This document shows, piece after piece, positions 48,599 through 57,779 of a stretch of 64,000 bases of DNA (position 1 is the stretch's first letter; each line of letters opens with the position of its first letter). Under the pieces are notes generated by a model. It had not been told where the DNA came from and searched no databases. It saw only the letters and a program-made list of their open reading frames with translations. Origin of the DNA: Leifsonia poae. GTDB lineage: Bacteria > Actinomycetota > Actinomycetes > Actinomycetales > Microbacteriaceae. Where the stretch lies: contig NZ_JAIHLP010000002.1 in assembly GCF_020009625.1 (NCBI RefSeq), positions 2,046,001 to 2,110,000 on the forward strand, read 5' to 3'. The position numbers and the translations under genes are program-made.

Positions 48599-49501
48599 CT
48601 ACCGCGCGGGTGCGGGGATCCGCCGCGTCAGCAGGCGCACCCGCTGCTGGGTGAGGAGGATGCCCGCGATCACGATCACCGCACCGGCCGGCTCGTTCCA
48701 GCTCAACGTCTCACCGAGCACGAGGATGCCGAGCGCCACGCCCACGACCGGCGTCACGTAGGTCACACCGGAGGTCGCCGTCGGCCCCCACGCGCGCAGC
48801 ACATTCATGTTCCAGATGTAGACGATGCCGGTGCCGAGCGCTCCGAGGGCGAGGAGGCTCGCCAGCACCGGCCAGCTGAACGTCACGGGCCCCCACGCGA
48901 CGACCGGAGTGAGCGCCACCATGATCACGGCGGCGATGCCGATGTTCATCACAGCGGTCGATGTGGCGGAGATCTGCCGGTGACTGATGAACCGGCGGAT
49001 GTACCCGAAGCTGAAGCCGTAGCAGGTGACGGCACCGAGGCAGGCGAGCTGGCCCCACAGGCTGCCGGTGAGGGCGGCGACCCGCCACGGACCGATGACG
49101 ACGATCACACCCGCGATCCCGACGACCACCCCCAGCACTTGGTCTCGGTTCAGCTTCTCGACGCGGAACGCCACCGTGACGAGGATTGCCGTGGCGATGG
49201 GGGTGACCGCATTGTAAATGCTCGCCAGGCTGGACGACACGTACTGCTCCGCCCAGGCGAACAGAAGATAGGGAACGATGCAGTAGCTGATCGCCACGAC
49301 GGTGAAATGAAGCCAGACGATCGGCTCGCGCGGCAGCCGGCTCCGCGTCGCCACGGCGATGATGCCGAGCGTGATCGCCCCGAAGACCAGGCGCACCCAG
49401 ACCACCTGACCGAAGCTCACGCCCTCGAGCCCCACCTTCATGAAGAGGAAGCTGGCACCCCAGATGAGCCCCATGGCGATGAACTGAACGGCGACCTTCA
49501 C
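48599..49501 (-). CDS. EamA/DMT-superfamily transporter
   Basis: 300 residues, ten helices in two EamA repeats: first half KVAVQFIAMGLIWGASFLFMKVGLEG to LNRDQVLGVVVGIAGVIVVIGPW, second half QLACLGAVTCYGFSFGYI to LGILVLGETLSWNEPAGAVIVIAGI. Such proteins export amino acids or metabolites, or act in solute uptake; the substrate is not indicated. The ATG at 49501 faces the glycosyltransferase gene at 49589. Confidence 0.87.
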   Translation of the reverse strand: MKVAVQFIAMGLIWGASFLFMKVGLEGVSFGQVVWVRLVFGAITLGIIAVATRSRLPREPIVWLHFTVVAISYCIVPYLLFAWAEQYVSSSLASIYNAVTPIATAILVTVAFRVEKLNRDQVLGVVVGIAGVIVVIGPWRVAALTGSLWGQLACLGAVTCYGFSFGYIRRFISHRQISATSTAVMNIGIAAVIMVALTPVVAWGPVTFSWPVLASLLALGALGTGIVYIWNMNVLRAWGPTATSGVTYVTPVVGVALGILVLGETLSWNEPAGAVIVIAGILLTQQRVRLLTRRIPAPAR

Positions 49502-49588
49502 ATCACGACGCTAGCGGGCGCACCCGACATCCGCTCGCGGCTTTCGGACTCAGGGTATTGTGGCGTCAGAAGGCGAGGGGTCTCCCGA

Positions 49589-51082
49589 ATGGATGTGCTG
49601 TCGGTTCTCGCGTGGACCCTGACGATCGTGTGCGTGGTCCTGGCGCTCACCGGGCTCGTGCCCGTCGTCGCGAACTTCGTCGTCTTCCTGATGATCCCGT
49701 TCCACGCGTTCATCAACCACTACCGGGACGCGAAGCCGTACCTCCCCCGGGTGGCGATCGTCGTGCCGGCCTGGAACGAGGGCGCGGTGATCGGTGCCTC
49801 CATCGACCGGCTGCTGCGGCTCGACTACCCGCGCGACGCTCTGCGCATCGTCGTCGTCGATGACGCGAGCACGGATGCCACGCCCGATGTCGTGCGCGAG
49901 TGGCAGGCCCGCTATCCCGACAACGTCATGCTCCTGCGCCGCGAGAAGGGCGGCGAGGGCAAGGCTCACACGCTCAACCACGGCATCCGCGAGATCCTCA
50001 AAGACGACTGGATGGAGGCGCTGCTGATCATGGACGCCGACGTCATCTACCTTCCGGACTCGCTGCGGCGGATGACACGCCACCTGGCCGATCCGGCTGT
50101 CGGCGCCGTCTCGGCCTATATCCGCGAGGGCAGCGCCGACCGCAACTACCTCACGAAGTTCATCGGCGTGGAGTACGTGCTCTCGCAGCCCGCTTCCCGC
50201 CGTGCGCAGAACGTGCTGGGCGCGCAGGCCTGCCTGGCCGGCGGCGCCCAATTGCACTCCCGCGACAACCTCGTCGCCATCGGCGGGCAGATCGACACCT
50301 CCTCGCTGGCCGAAGACACCATCACCACCTTCGAGACACAGCTGCACGGTCGCCGGGTCGTCTTCGAACCGCACGCGGAGGTGCTGGCCGAGGAGCCGCG
50401 TGCGATCGAGGGTCTGTGGAAGCAGCGGCTGCGCTGGGCGCGTGGGAACGCCACCGTCACCGAGCGCTATCGCAAAGTGTGGTTCCGCCGTTCCGAGAAC
50501 CACCACCTGGGCGGAGTCATGTTCGGCCTCGAATGGTTCAGCCTGTGGCTGCTCCCGGTGATCATGGTCGCGTCGTCGGTCGGGCTCGTCGGGCTGCTCT
50601 TCCTGCACAGCGAGTTCGCGACGACGGTTTTCCGCGTGCTCTGGATCTCAGCGGCCCTGGCCTACCTCTTCGTGCTCATCCTCGGCTCCCTCACCGACCC
50701 GCACACCAGCAGGCGCGCGCTCGGACACATCGTGCTCTTCCCCGGGATCGCGAACATGCTCGTGATGCTCACCGCGCTGTTCCCGCCGGTCACCCTGGTG
50801 TGGCTGCCCGGGCTGTTCGGCGTGACGCTGAGCGAGCAGGCCCTGTTCGTCATCACGCTCTGCACGTATGTCTGGATCCCGCTATCGATGGTCGTCGCCT
50901 GGCTCGCGCGCAAGGCGGAGAGAACCCGCGCCGGTCGCTGGCTCGCACCGACCCTCGTGTACCTGGCCGGCTACGGTTCGCTGCTCTGCGCGATCACCTT
51001 CGACTCGTACGTCAAAGAGCTGGCGCATGCCGAAGCCACCTGGGACAAGACCGAGAAGGTCGGCCGGGTCGCCCTCGACTGA
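49589..51082 (+). CDS. Membrane family-2 glycosyltransferase
   Basis: 497 residues. Two N-terminal helices, then the GT-A domain: VAIVVPAWNEGAVIGASIDRLL, VVVDDASTDATPDVV, ALLIMDADVIYLPDSL (DxD), SSLAEDTITTFE (acidic base) and KQRLRWARGNATV (Q..RW motif of processive enzymes), followed by four to five C-terminal helices. This is the topology of hyaluronan/cellulose synthase-like and BcsA-PgaC-like enzymes that make and export a polysaccharide. GAGGGG precedes ATG 49589; the longer upstream frame is a shadow of the divergent transporter. Product unknown. Confidence 0.88.
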   Translation: MDVLSVLAWTLTIVCVVLALTGLVPVVANFVVFLMIPFHAFINHYRDAKPYLPRVAIVVPAWNEGAVIGASIDRLLRLDYPRDALRIVVVDDASTDATPDVVREWQARYPDNVMLLRREKGGEGKAHTLNHGIREILKDDWMEALLIMDADVIYLPDSLRRMTRHLADPAVGAVSAYIREGSADRNYLTKFIGVEYVLSQPASRRAQNVLGAQACLAGGAQLHSRDNLVAIGGQIDTSSLAEDTITTFETQLHGRRVVFEPHAEVLAEEPRAIEGLWKQRLRWARGNATVTERYRKVWFRRSENHHLGGVMFGLEWFSLWLLPVIMVASSVGLVGLLFLHSEFATTVFRVLWISAALAYLFVLILGSLTDPHTSRRALGHIVLFPGIANMLVMLTALFPPVTLVWLPGLFGVTLSEQALFVITLCTYVWIPLSMVVAWLARKAERTRAGRWLAPTLVYLAGYGSLLCAITFDSYVKELAHAEATWDKTEKVGRVALD

Positions 51083-51089
51083 GCCGCCC

Positions 51090-51108
51090 GCCCGACAAAG
51101 AGTCGGGC
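51090..51108. terminator. Bidirectional terminator
   Basis: GCCCGAC, loop AAAGA, GTCGGGC: a perfect 7-bp stem between the stops of the glycosyltransferase (51082) and the Ohr gene (51122). Confidence 0.65.
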
Positions 51109-51121
51109 CGGGCATCCGGCC

Positions 51122-51541
51122 TCAGTCGACGATGGTGAGCTGCACCGGAACGTTGCCCCGGGTGGCGTTCGAATACGGGCACACCAGGTGTGCGGCCTCG
51201 GCGAGCTGCTCCGCCTGTTCCCGACCGAGACGCGGGATGTAGACGTCCAGTTCAACAGCGAGCGCGAATCCGCCTTCGCCGTTCGGGCCGATGCCGACGC
51301 TCGCCGAGACCGCGGCGTCGGTGGTGTCGAGTTTCTCGCGGCGACCGACCGCATGCACGGCGCTCAGGAAGCAGGCGGCGTAACCGGCGGCGAAGAGCTG
51401 TTCGGGGTTGGTTCCCTCACCCGACCCGCCCATCTCTTTGGGCGGGCGCGTGTCGAGGTCGAGCAGATCGTCTTCGCTGCGGACGTGTCCGTCCCGTCCC
51501 CCACCTGAAGCGTGTGCGATTGCGGTGTAAGCGATGTCCAT
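51122..51541 (-). CDS. Organic hydroperoxide resistance protein (Ohr/OsmC)
   Basis: 139 residues. The two redox cysteines are in GYAACFLSAVHAVG and AAHLVCPYSNATRGNV, and the family phrases TNPEQLFAAGYAACF and GIGPNGEGGFALAVELDVYIP are typical of Ohr. It reduces organic hydroperoxides with lipoyl-type partners in the cytoplasm. An OhrR regulator is not adjacent in the window. ATG 51541 begins MDIAYTAIAHASGGGRDG. Confidence 0.92.
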   Translation of the reverse strand: MDIAYTAIAHASGGGRDGHVRSEDDLLDLDTRPPKEMGGSGEGTNPEQLFAAGYAACFLSAVHAVGRREKLDTTDAAVSASVGIGPNGEGGFALAVELDVYIPRLGREQAEQLAEAAHLVCPYSNATRGNVPVQLTIVD

Positions 51542-51613
51542 GGCCTCAGCCCATACCAGCGATCTGAACGGCGGCTGGGAGCGCGCGGCCAGAGCGGGTG
51601 TAGGGCGGCGGTC

Positions 51614-52561
51614 TCAGCCGCGCGAACCCGACTCCGGCCGCGGCACAGCGAACGGCTGATCCGAGAACTCCTCCAGCAGCGGCCACAGTCGTGCGCCGAC
51701 GCGCGCGCTGCGTGTCGTGCGGGTGGCGCCGACGACAGCCGGCGCTCCCCGGGTGACCTGCCGGGGGCCGAAGTACTGGCCGCCGACCGCATCCGGGTCG
51801 AGTGCGGCGCGCACGACCGGCCAGGCGCCACGGTCTTTGCCCTGCGTCCACCCGGACTGCAGGTTGTCCGCGAACCGCTTGAGTCTCGAGGGCTGGTTCA
51901 CGCCGCGCACACCCGGCGTGCGGCCCGAGGTCGAATACCCCGGATGCGCGACAAGAGCGGACACCCCGCTGCCCGCCTGCCGCAGCCGGCGGTCGAGCTC
52001 GAACCCGAACACCTGCAGGGCGATCTTCGACCGCGCGTACGCCGTCCAGGCGTCGTACGACCCGGACAGCTGCAGATCGTCGAGCGGGAACCGGGCGAGC
52101 CGTGTGGCCAGTGAGCCGAGCGAGATCACCCGCGAGTCGGTCGTGCGCTCCAACACCGGCAGGGCGAGCGCCGTGAGCCGGAAGTGGCCGAGCACATTCG
52201 TGGCGAGCACCAGCTCGTTGCCATAGGCATCCGTCGCCCGCTTGGACGGGGGATGCACGATTCCGGCGTTGAGGATGAGCAGATCGACCCGCTCACGGTC
52301 GAGCAGGGCGGCGGCTGCTTCGTCAACCGAGGCGCGATCGGTCACCTCGAGCGGCATCGCCTCCACGCTCGCGCCCGGAACCCGGCGCCGGATGGCGCTG
52401 ACCGCGGCCTCCGCACGCTCCGGGTCGCGGCAGGCGAGCACGACATGGGCGCCGGCCCGGGCCAGCTGCTCGCTTGCGAAATACCCGATCCCGGCGTTCG
52501 CCCCGGTGACCACCGCTGTCTTGCCCGAGGCGGAGGGCAGGGCGGCCGGGTTCCAGTTCAC
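51614..52561 (-). CDS. Short-chain dehydrogenase/reductase
   Basis: 315 residues. NAD(P) motif VVTGANAGIGYFASEQLARAG, structural LILNAGIVHPP, and catalytic pair in SYDAWTAYARSKIALQVF (Tyr and Lys) with the Ser in VISLGSLATR. It resembles retinol-dehydrogenase/WW-domain-oxidoreductase-like bacterial SDRs. GTG 52561 overlaps the stop of the chorismate mutase gene (GTGA), so the two are co-translated. The substrate is not known; C-terminal 60 residues are more variable. Confidence 0.87.
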   Translation of the reverse strand: MNWNPAALPSASGKTAVVTGANAGIGYFASEQLARAGAHVVLACRDPERAEAAVSAIRRRVPGASVEAMPLEVTDRASVDEAAAALLDRERVDLLILNAGIVHPPSKRATDAYGNELVLATNVLGHFRLTALALPVLERTTDSRVISLGSLATRLARFPLDDLQLSGSYDAWTAYARSKIALQVFGFELDRRLRQAGSGVSALVAHPGYSTSGRTPGVRGVNQPSRLKRFADNLQSGWTQGKDRGAWPVVRAALDPDAVGGQYFGPRQVTRGAPAVVGATRTTRSARVGARLWPLLEEFSDQPFAVPRPESGSRG

Positions 52562-52872
52562 CGGGTGCTCTCGGTGGCGATCCGCTCGTGGTGGTGGATG
52601 ACCTCGGCGATGATGAAAGTGAGGAACTTCTCCGCGAACGCCGGGTCGAGGTGGCTCTCCTCGGCCAGCGCCCGCAACCGCTCCACCTGTTCGCGCTCGC
52701 GCTGCGGGTCGGCGGCGGGCAGGCCGTATTCCGCCTTCAGCGTTCCGACCTGCTGCGTGAACTTGAAGCGCTCAGCGAGCATGTGTACGAGTGCCGCGTC
52801 GATATTGTCGATGCTCTGCCGGATGCTGTGCAGCCGGGCGATCGCCTCGGCCTCGTCTTCGTTCTGACCCAT
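52558..52872 (-). CDS. Chorismate mutase, AroQ type
   Basis: 104 residues of all-helical AroQ fold: AIARLHSIRQSIDNIDAALVHML, AERFKFTQQVGTLKAEYGLP, REREQVERLRALAEE, FAEKFLTFIIAEVIHHH. The active-site Arg/Lys positions (R in IRQSIDNID and K in GTLKAEYGLP) are present. It turns chorismate into prephenate for Phe/Tyr synthesis. Coupled to the SDR gene downstream, and 17 bp after the FtsX-type permease gene on the convergent-free side. Confidence 0.88.
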   Translation of the reverse strand: MGQNEDEAEAIARLHSIRQSIDNIDAALVHMLAERFKFTQQVGTLKAEYGLPAADPQREREQVERLRALAEESHLDPAFAEKFLTFIIAEVIHHHERIATESTR

Positions 52873-52888
52873 GGAACGACACTAGCCG

Positions 52889-54229
52889 TTAGAGACTCGG
52901 CGAGCGGTCGGCGAGCACGCGGGAGAGCACGGGTCGTGTCGCCGCGAGCCCCAGCCAGACGACCAGGATGCCCGCGGCGAGGCACGCCACGATCATCGCG
53001 ATGCTCGCGGGCGCCAGCAGCAGGGCGAAACCCGTGAGGGGGAAGATCACGACGGCGGCCGTGAGGGCGGAGCCGATCGCCGTGATCCGGAGCGGGGACA
53101 TGATGGCGCGGGTGCGCGCCGCGTTCATGGTCTCCTCGGGCATGCCGATCCGGTCGAGACTCACATAGAGCTCTCGGCGGTCGAGCACAGCGGAGGCTTG
53201 GTTGACCCCCACGGAGCAGGCGACCATGAGGAACGAAGCGATGACGGTGATGATCACGCCGGTGCGCACATCCGCGTAGAGCTGGAGGGACTCCTGATCG
53301 GCCGGCGCGCGGTCGGCCGCGAAGCCGAGCAGCGCGACTCCGACACCCGCGAACACAGCCATGAAGCTCGTCATCGCCACACCCGACACCTGCCGCCAGG
53401 CGGCTTTCGGCGACTCGAGGACGCTGCGGGCCGCCAGCAGCCGCGTGACCGTCTTCGCCCGTTTCGCCTGACCCGAAGCGACGAGCCGGATGACCCAGGG
53501 TCCGACAAGGTTGAGCACGGCGACGGTGCCGCCGAAGCCGAGGGCGAGCACGGCGAGGATCACGCCGAACCCGTCGGCGAGGCTCAGCGCGCTCATGGCC
53601 AGGAACGTGACCACGACCACCGCGGCACCGATGGCGAACCGCACCCAGTGCATCCGCGGCGCCACCTGTTTCGTGCGCACGCCGAGCGGTGTGACGATCA
53701 CGCTCCGCAGCCCGACGATCGCGCTGACGGCGGCGAGCCCGGCGATCGCCAGCACGGCCAGCACGAGGAGCACCGGATGCAGGAAGACCGCGGCGGCGCC
53801 GAGCGGGGCGCCCCGGAACGGGATGAGTCCGACGAGCGGAACGGCTGCGAAGTAGACGACGACGCCCGCGAGCGCGCCGACCACCGCCGTCACAGTCGAC
53901 TCGATCACGGTGAGAGCGCCGACCATCCCGGGCGTCGCCCCGAGCAGCCGAAGGCTCGCGAGCCGGTCGTCGCGTCGGCGGGCGGAGAGACGGGCGGCCG
54001 AGCCGCCCAGCGCGACGAGCGGCACGACGAGCAGGGCCAGAGCGACGACGGCGAGCAGTTGGTAGAGGAAGACGGTGTCGCCTCGCCAGGAGAAGAACGC
54101 CTGCGCCCCGCCGCTGACGATGAGCAGCAGGGCGGTGACGACCGCGAACGCGACCACGGGGAGCACGATCGTCGAGCGGTCGGCGGCGGCACGGCGGGAG
54201 AGCAGCCACGCGATCCGCAGCGTGGTCAC
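52889..54229 (-). CDS. FtsX-like ABC permease
   Basis: 446 residues with about ten helices. The two FtsX-type halves start TTLRIAWLLSRRAAADRSTI and, after the middle loop, VLDRRELYVSLDRIGMPEETM. Such permeases do not usually move small molecules; they couple ATP hydrolysis to mechanical work on lipoproteins, antibiotics or peptides at the membrane. GTG/ATG start at 54229 overlaps the stop of the ATPase gene (4 bp). No two-component pair is adjacent. Confidence 0.85.
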   Translation of the reverse strand: MTTLRIAWLLSRRAAADRSTIVLPVVAFAVVTALLLIVSGGAQAFFSWRGDTVFLYQLLAVVALALLVVPLVALGGSAARLSARRRDDRLASLRLLGATPGMVGALTVIESTVTAVVGALAGVVVYFAAVPLVGLIPFRGAPLGAAAVFLHPVLLVLAVLAIAGLAAVSAIVGLRSVIVTPLGVRTKQVAPRMHWVRFAIGAAVVVVTFLAMSALSLADGFGVILAVLALGFGGTVAVLNLVGPWVIRLVASGQAKRAKTVTRLLAARSVLESPKAAWRQVSGVAMTSFMAVFAGVGVALLGFAADRAPADQESLQLYADVRTGVIITVIASFLMVACSVGVNQASAVLDRRELYVSLDRIGMPEETMNAARTRAIMSPLRITAIGSALTAAVVIFPLTGFALLLAPASIAMIVACLAAGILVVWLGLAATRPVLSRVLADRSPSL

Positions 54230-54930
54230 GCGGTCACCGCCTCGTCGACGATGCGGCCGTCCGCGAGCTGAAGCACGCGCGAGCAGCGGGCGGCGACGCC
54301 CTCGTCATGCGTCACGACCACGAGGGAACGGCCACGGCCGATGGTGGAGCCGATCAGCGCATCCATCACCTCGGCCGAGGTGTGCGAGTCGAGGGCTCCG
54401 GTCGGCTCGTCGGCGAAGACGATGGATGCGCCGGTCACCTGGGCGCGCGCGATCGCGACGCGCTGGGCCTGGCCGCCCGAGAGCTGGCCGATCCTCCTGG
54501 ACTCGAAACCGGCCAATCCGAGCGCGGCCAGCCAGCCGGCCGCGTCGTGCTCGGCGATCGGCCGGGCGACGCCGCCGAGCATCAGCGGCAGGGCCACGTT
54601 CTCCACGGCCGTGAGCTCGGGCAGCAGGAACCCTTGCTGGAAGACGAAGCCGAACGCCTCCCGCCGCAGCCGCGAGCGCTCCTTCTCGCTGAGCTGGACG
54701 ATGCTCACCGGTCCGCTCGCCAGGGCGAGATCGATGGAACCGGCGTCGGGTCGGATGATCCCGGCGAGGCAGTGCAGCAGGGTGGTCTTGCCGGAACCGG
54801 ATGCACCCATGATCGCGACCGACTCCCCGGCGGCGACACGGAAGTCGACACCGGCGAGGGCGACGGCCGCACCGTAGGTCTTGGTGAGGGCGACAGCGGA
54901 CAGCACGGGCGGAGGGGCAACAGAAGTCAT
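54226..54930 (-). CDS. LolD/MacB-type ABC ATPase
   Basis: 234 residues. Walker A MGASGSGKTTLLHCL, Q-loop FVFQQGFLLPEL, signature QLSGGQAQRVAIARA, Walker B IVFADEPTGALD and H-loop VTHD are complete, with the FGFVFQQGFLLPELT and ADEPTGALDS strings of the LolD/MacB/SalX group. It pairs with the FtsX-like permease that follows. ATG 54930 is the first codon of the family domain; the frame continues upstream to 54966 without support. Confidence 0.92.
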   Translation of the reverse strand: MTSVAPPPVLSAVALTKTYGAAVALAGVDFRVAAGESVAIMGASGSGKTTLLHCLAGIIRPDAGSIDLALASGPVSIVQLSEKERSRLRREAFGFVFQQGFLLPELTAVENVALPLMLGGVARPIAEHDAAGWLAALGLAGFESRRIGQLSGGQAQRVAIARAQVTGASIVFADEPTGALDSHTSAEVMDALIGSTIGRGRSLVVVTHDEGVAARCSRVLQLADGRIVDEAVTA

Positions 54931-55059
54931 GACCCCATGCTCGCCAGACGGGCGGGGCCGGCACATCCGCCCTCCGCGCCATCCTTGCCGACTCGCGTCA
55001 TCCTTGCGACGGAGACGAAACCGGGCCAGGCGGCCCTCGACGACGGCCGAGGTGGCGGA

Positions 55060-55065
55060 TACGGT
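55060..55065 (+). promoter_or_regulatory. -10 box of the Eis-like gene
   Basis: TACGGT, 6 nt before GTG 55072, with no ribosome binding site closer. Confidence 0.5.
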
Positions 55066-55071
55066 GGGTCA

Positions 55072-56361
55072 GTGACCCAGAAACATCGCACCATTCCCGC
55101 CGACGCCGATTCCGCCCGGGCCCTCGCCGAAACCGGCCTGCGGCTCGCCGTCGTCAGTCCCGACGACGACGCAGACCTCGACAACTGGATTCGGGCCGAC
55201 TTCCGCGGCTTCCTCGGCGAGCACCCCAAGCCGGAGGTGCTGGCCGAGTCGCGCGGCTACTTCCGCGACAATCGCAATACGGCGGTGTACGACGATGCGA
55301 TCCCCTCGGCAGAGGCGCCAGTCGGCACTCTCGGCGCCTGGGCCGACCCGCTCACGGTTCCCGGCGGCGCCCGGGTCGATGCCTGGGCGATCAGTTCGGT
55401 GACGGTCGCTCCGACGCATCGCCGGCGCGGCATCGCCCGCGCCCTGCTCACCGGCGAGCTGCGCACCGCGAACGCCCTCGGGCTTCCGCTGGCCATCCTC
55501 ACCGTCTCCGAATCGGTGATCTACGGCCGCTGGGGGTTCGGTCCGGCCACGTTCGCGAGCGAATGGCGCGTCGACACGAAGCGGGTGAGCTGGGGCGGGG
55601 CGGAGACGACCGGTCGGCTCTCCTTCACCGAGCCGGAGGCCTACCGCGAGACCGGCCGCGCCGTGCTCGACCGGGTGATGGCGGGACGGGCGGGCGAAAT
55701 CGGCCTCAGCCGGTACCACGCCGACCGGCTGATCGGACCGCTCAAGGGGAGCGTCGACGCCGACAAGTACCGCCTGGTGCGCTACGACTCTCCGGCCGGC
55801 GAGCCTGAAGGTTTCGTCAGCTATGTCGTGAAAGACACCGCCGACTTCGTCAAGCACACCGTGGAGGTCGTGCACCTCGCTGCCGCGACCGACGCCGCCC
55901 TCACAGCGCTCTGGCGCTACCTGATAGACCTCGACCTCGTCTCGGAGGTGCATGTCAGCACGCGCGGGGTCGACGAGCCGCTGCCCTTCCTCGTCTCGGA
56001 TGTGCGCGGTGCCGCGGTCGCCGGCATCGAAGATCATCTGTGGCTGCGCATCCTCGATGTGCCCGCCGCCCTGACCGCACGCACCTACGAGCGCGACGGC
56101 GAGCTCGTGCTCGACATCACCGACAAGCTCGGCTTCGCCTCCGGCCGCTACCGTCTGAGCGTCGACGACGGTGTCGCCCGTGTGACCCCGACCGACGACG
56201 CCCCCGACGTGACGCTCCCGGTCGCCTCACTCGGCAGCGTGTATCTCGGCCACGACGCGGCACGCGGTCTCGCCGTCGCCGGCCGGATCGCGGGCGACGC
56301 GAATGCGCTCGACCGTCTGTTCCGCACGGCGGTTCCCCCGCGCCTCAGCACCTGGTTCTGA
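55072..56361 (+). CDS. Eis-like GNAT N-acetyltransferase
   Basis: 429 residues. Three parts typical of Eis: N-terminal GNAT (AISSVTVAPTHRRRGIARALL with the acetyl-CoA P-loop, and VSESVIYGRWGFGPAT), a second GNAT-like domain, and a C-terminal SCP2-like domain (RYRLSVDDGVARVTPTDDAPDVTLPVAS). The chain ends in STWF; in Eis the C-terminal Phe carboxylate is the catalytic base, and it is kept here. Eis proteins acetylate aminoglycosides, other amines or lysines. Convergent with purA. Confidence 0.87.
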   Translation: MTQKHRTIPADADSARALAETGLRLAVVSPDDDADLDNWIRADFRGFLGEHPKPEVLAESRGYFRDNRNTAVYDDAIPSAEAPVGTLGAWADPLTVPGGARVDAWAISSVTVAPTHRRRGIARALLTGELRTANALGLPLAILTVSESVIYGRWGFGPATFASEWRVDTKRVSWGGAETTGRLSFTEPEAYRETGRAVLDRVMAGRAGEIGLSRYHADRLIGPLKGSVDADKYRLVRYDSPAGEPEGFVSYVVKDTADFVKHTVEVVHLAAATDAALTALWRYLIDLDLVSEVHVSTRGVDEPLPFLVSDVRGAAVAGIEDHLWLRILDVPAALTARTYERDGELVLDITDKLGFASGRYRLSVDDGVARVTPTDDAPDVTLPVASLGSVYLGHDAARGLAVAGRIAGDANALDRLFRTAVPPRLSTWF

Positions 56362-56372
56362 GCGGGCGGGAA

Positions 56373-57659
56373 CTAGTCCACCAGATCGTGGCGGGAGATG
56401 ATCTCGTCGCGAGCAGGCCCGACGCCGATCGCCGAGATGCGGGCGCCGGAAAGCCGCTCGAGGGCGAGCACGTAGTCTTGGGCGTTCTGCGGCAGGTCTT
56501 CGAAGGAGCGGCAGCCGCTGATGTCCTCGGTCCAGCCGGGGAACTCTTCGTAGATCGGCACCGCGTGGTGGAAGTCGCTCTGCGACGCGGGCACCTCGTC
56601 GTGGCGCACTCCGTCGACGTCGTAGGCGACGCAGACCGGGATGCGCTCGATGCCGGTGAGCGTGTCGAGCTTGGTGAGCACGAAATCGGTGACGCCGTTG
56701 ATTCGTGCCGTGTAGCGCGCGATCGGGGCGTCGTACCATCCGGTGCGGCGCGGGCGACCCGTCGTGGTGCCGAACTCGAAGCCACGCTCACGCAGAAACT
56801 CGCCCCACTCGTCGAACAGTTCGGTCGGGAAGGGGCCGGCTCCGACGCGGGTCGTGTACGCCTTGACGATGCCGATGACCCGGTCGATGCGGTTCGGGCC
56901 GATGCCCGACCCGGTGGCGGCCCCGCCCGAGGTGGAGTTCGAGGAGGTGACGAACGGGTAGGTGCCGTGGTCCACGTCGAGCATGGTGGCCTGGCCGCCC
57001 TCGAAGAGCACGTACTGGCCGGCCACGAGCGCCTCGTGCAGCAGCAGGCTGGAGTCGACGACCATCGGGCGCAGGCGTTCGGCGTAGCGCAGCAGGTCGT
57101 CGACGACCTCGTCGACCGAGATCGCACGTCGGTTGTAGATCTTCACCAGCAGGTGGTTCTTCTGGTCGAGCGCACCCTCGACCTTCTGACGCAGGATGTT
57201 CTCGTCGAAGAGGTCTTGGATGCGGATGCCGACGCGGTTGATCTTGTCGGCGTAGGTCGGGCCGATGCCGCGCCCGGTCGTGCCGATCTGGCGCTTGCCG
57301 AGGAACCGCTCGGTCACCTTGTCGATGGTGCGGTGGTACTGGGTGATCACATGGGCGTTCGAGCTGACCTTGAGGCGCGAGACGTCGACGCCGCGGGCGA
57401 TGAGCGCATCCAGTTCTTCGAACAGCACCTCGATGTCGACGACGACACCGTTCGCGATCACCGGCGTGACGCCCTCGGTCAGGATGCCGGAGGGCAGCAG
57501 GTGCAGCGCGTACTTCTCGTTGCCGACCACGACGGTGTGGCCGGCGTTGTTGCCGCCGTTGAACTTGACGACGTAGTCGATGCGGCTGCCGAGGAGGTCG
57601 GTGGCTTTGCCTTTGCCTTCGTCGCCCCACTGGGCGCCGATGATCACAATCGCGGGCAC
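56373..57659 (-). CDS. purA: Adenylosuccinate synthetase
   Basis: 428 residues, standard length. It joins IMP and aspartate with GTP, the first step to AMP. Signatures: [20 protein letters not shown] (GTP loop), [29 protein letters not shown] (the [11 protein letters not shown] motif), and [23 protein letters not shown] 57659 follows GAGGACTG. It is convergent with the Eis-like gene and divergent from the tetR operon; the palindrome at 57739-57768 lies 80 bp upstream. Confidence 0.97.
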   Translation of the reverse strand: MPAIVIIGAQWGDEGKGKATDLLGSRIDYVVKFNGGNNAGHTVVVGNEKYALHLLPSGILTEGVTPVIANGVVVDIEVLFEELDALIARGVDVSRLKVSSNAHVITQYHRTIDKVTERFLGKRQIGTTGRGIGPTYADKINRVGIRIQDLFDENILRQKVEGALDQKNHLLVKIYNRRAISVDEVVDDLLRYAERLRPMVVDSSLLLHEALVAGQYVLFEGGQATMLDVDHGTYPFVTSSNSTSGGAATGSGIGPNRIDRVIGIVKAYTTRVGAGPFPTELFDEWGEFLRERGFEFGTTTGRPRRTGWYDAPIARYTARINGVTDFVLTKLDTLTGIERIPVCVAYDVDGVRHDEVPASQSDFHHAVPIYEEFPGWTEDISGCRSFEDLPQNAQDYVLALERLSGARISAIGVGPARDEIISRHDLVD

Positions 57660-57738
57660 TTTTCAGTCCTCTCGATGGGGGATGGAGTGCGCCGGGCGGC
57701 CGGGGCCTGACTACCGTCGCACTCGATCCTATCGCGCC

Positions 57739-57768
57739 ACTATCTTGCACAGCGATGTGCAAGATAGT
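57739..57768. promoter_or_regulatory. TetR operator with 13-bp arms
   Basis: Arm ACTATCTTGCACA and its exact reverse complement, 4 bp apart. It touches the -10 box of the tetR gene at 57780 and lies 80 bp from purA. The length and perfection make an autoregulatory site for the adjacent TetR likely. Confidence 0.85.
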
Positions 57769-57773
57769 ACGAT
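57768..57773 (+). promoter_or_regulatory. -10 box of the tetR-yhgE operon
   Basis: TACGAT, 6 nt before GTG 57780 and starting at the last base of the operator. Confidence 0.55.
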
Positions 57774-57779
57774 GGTGCC

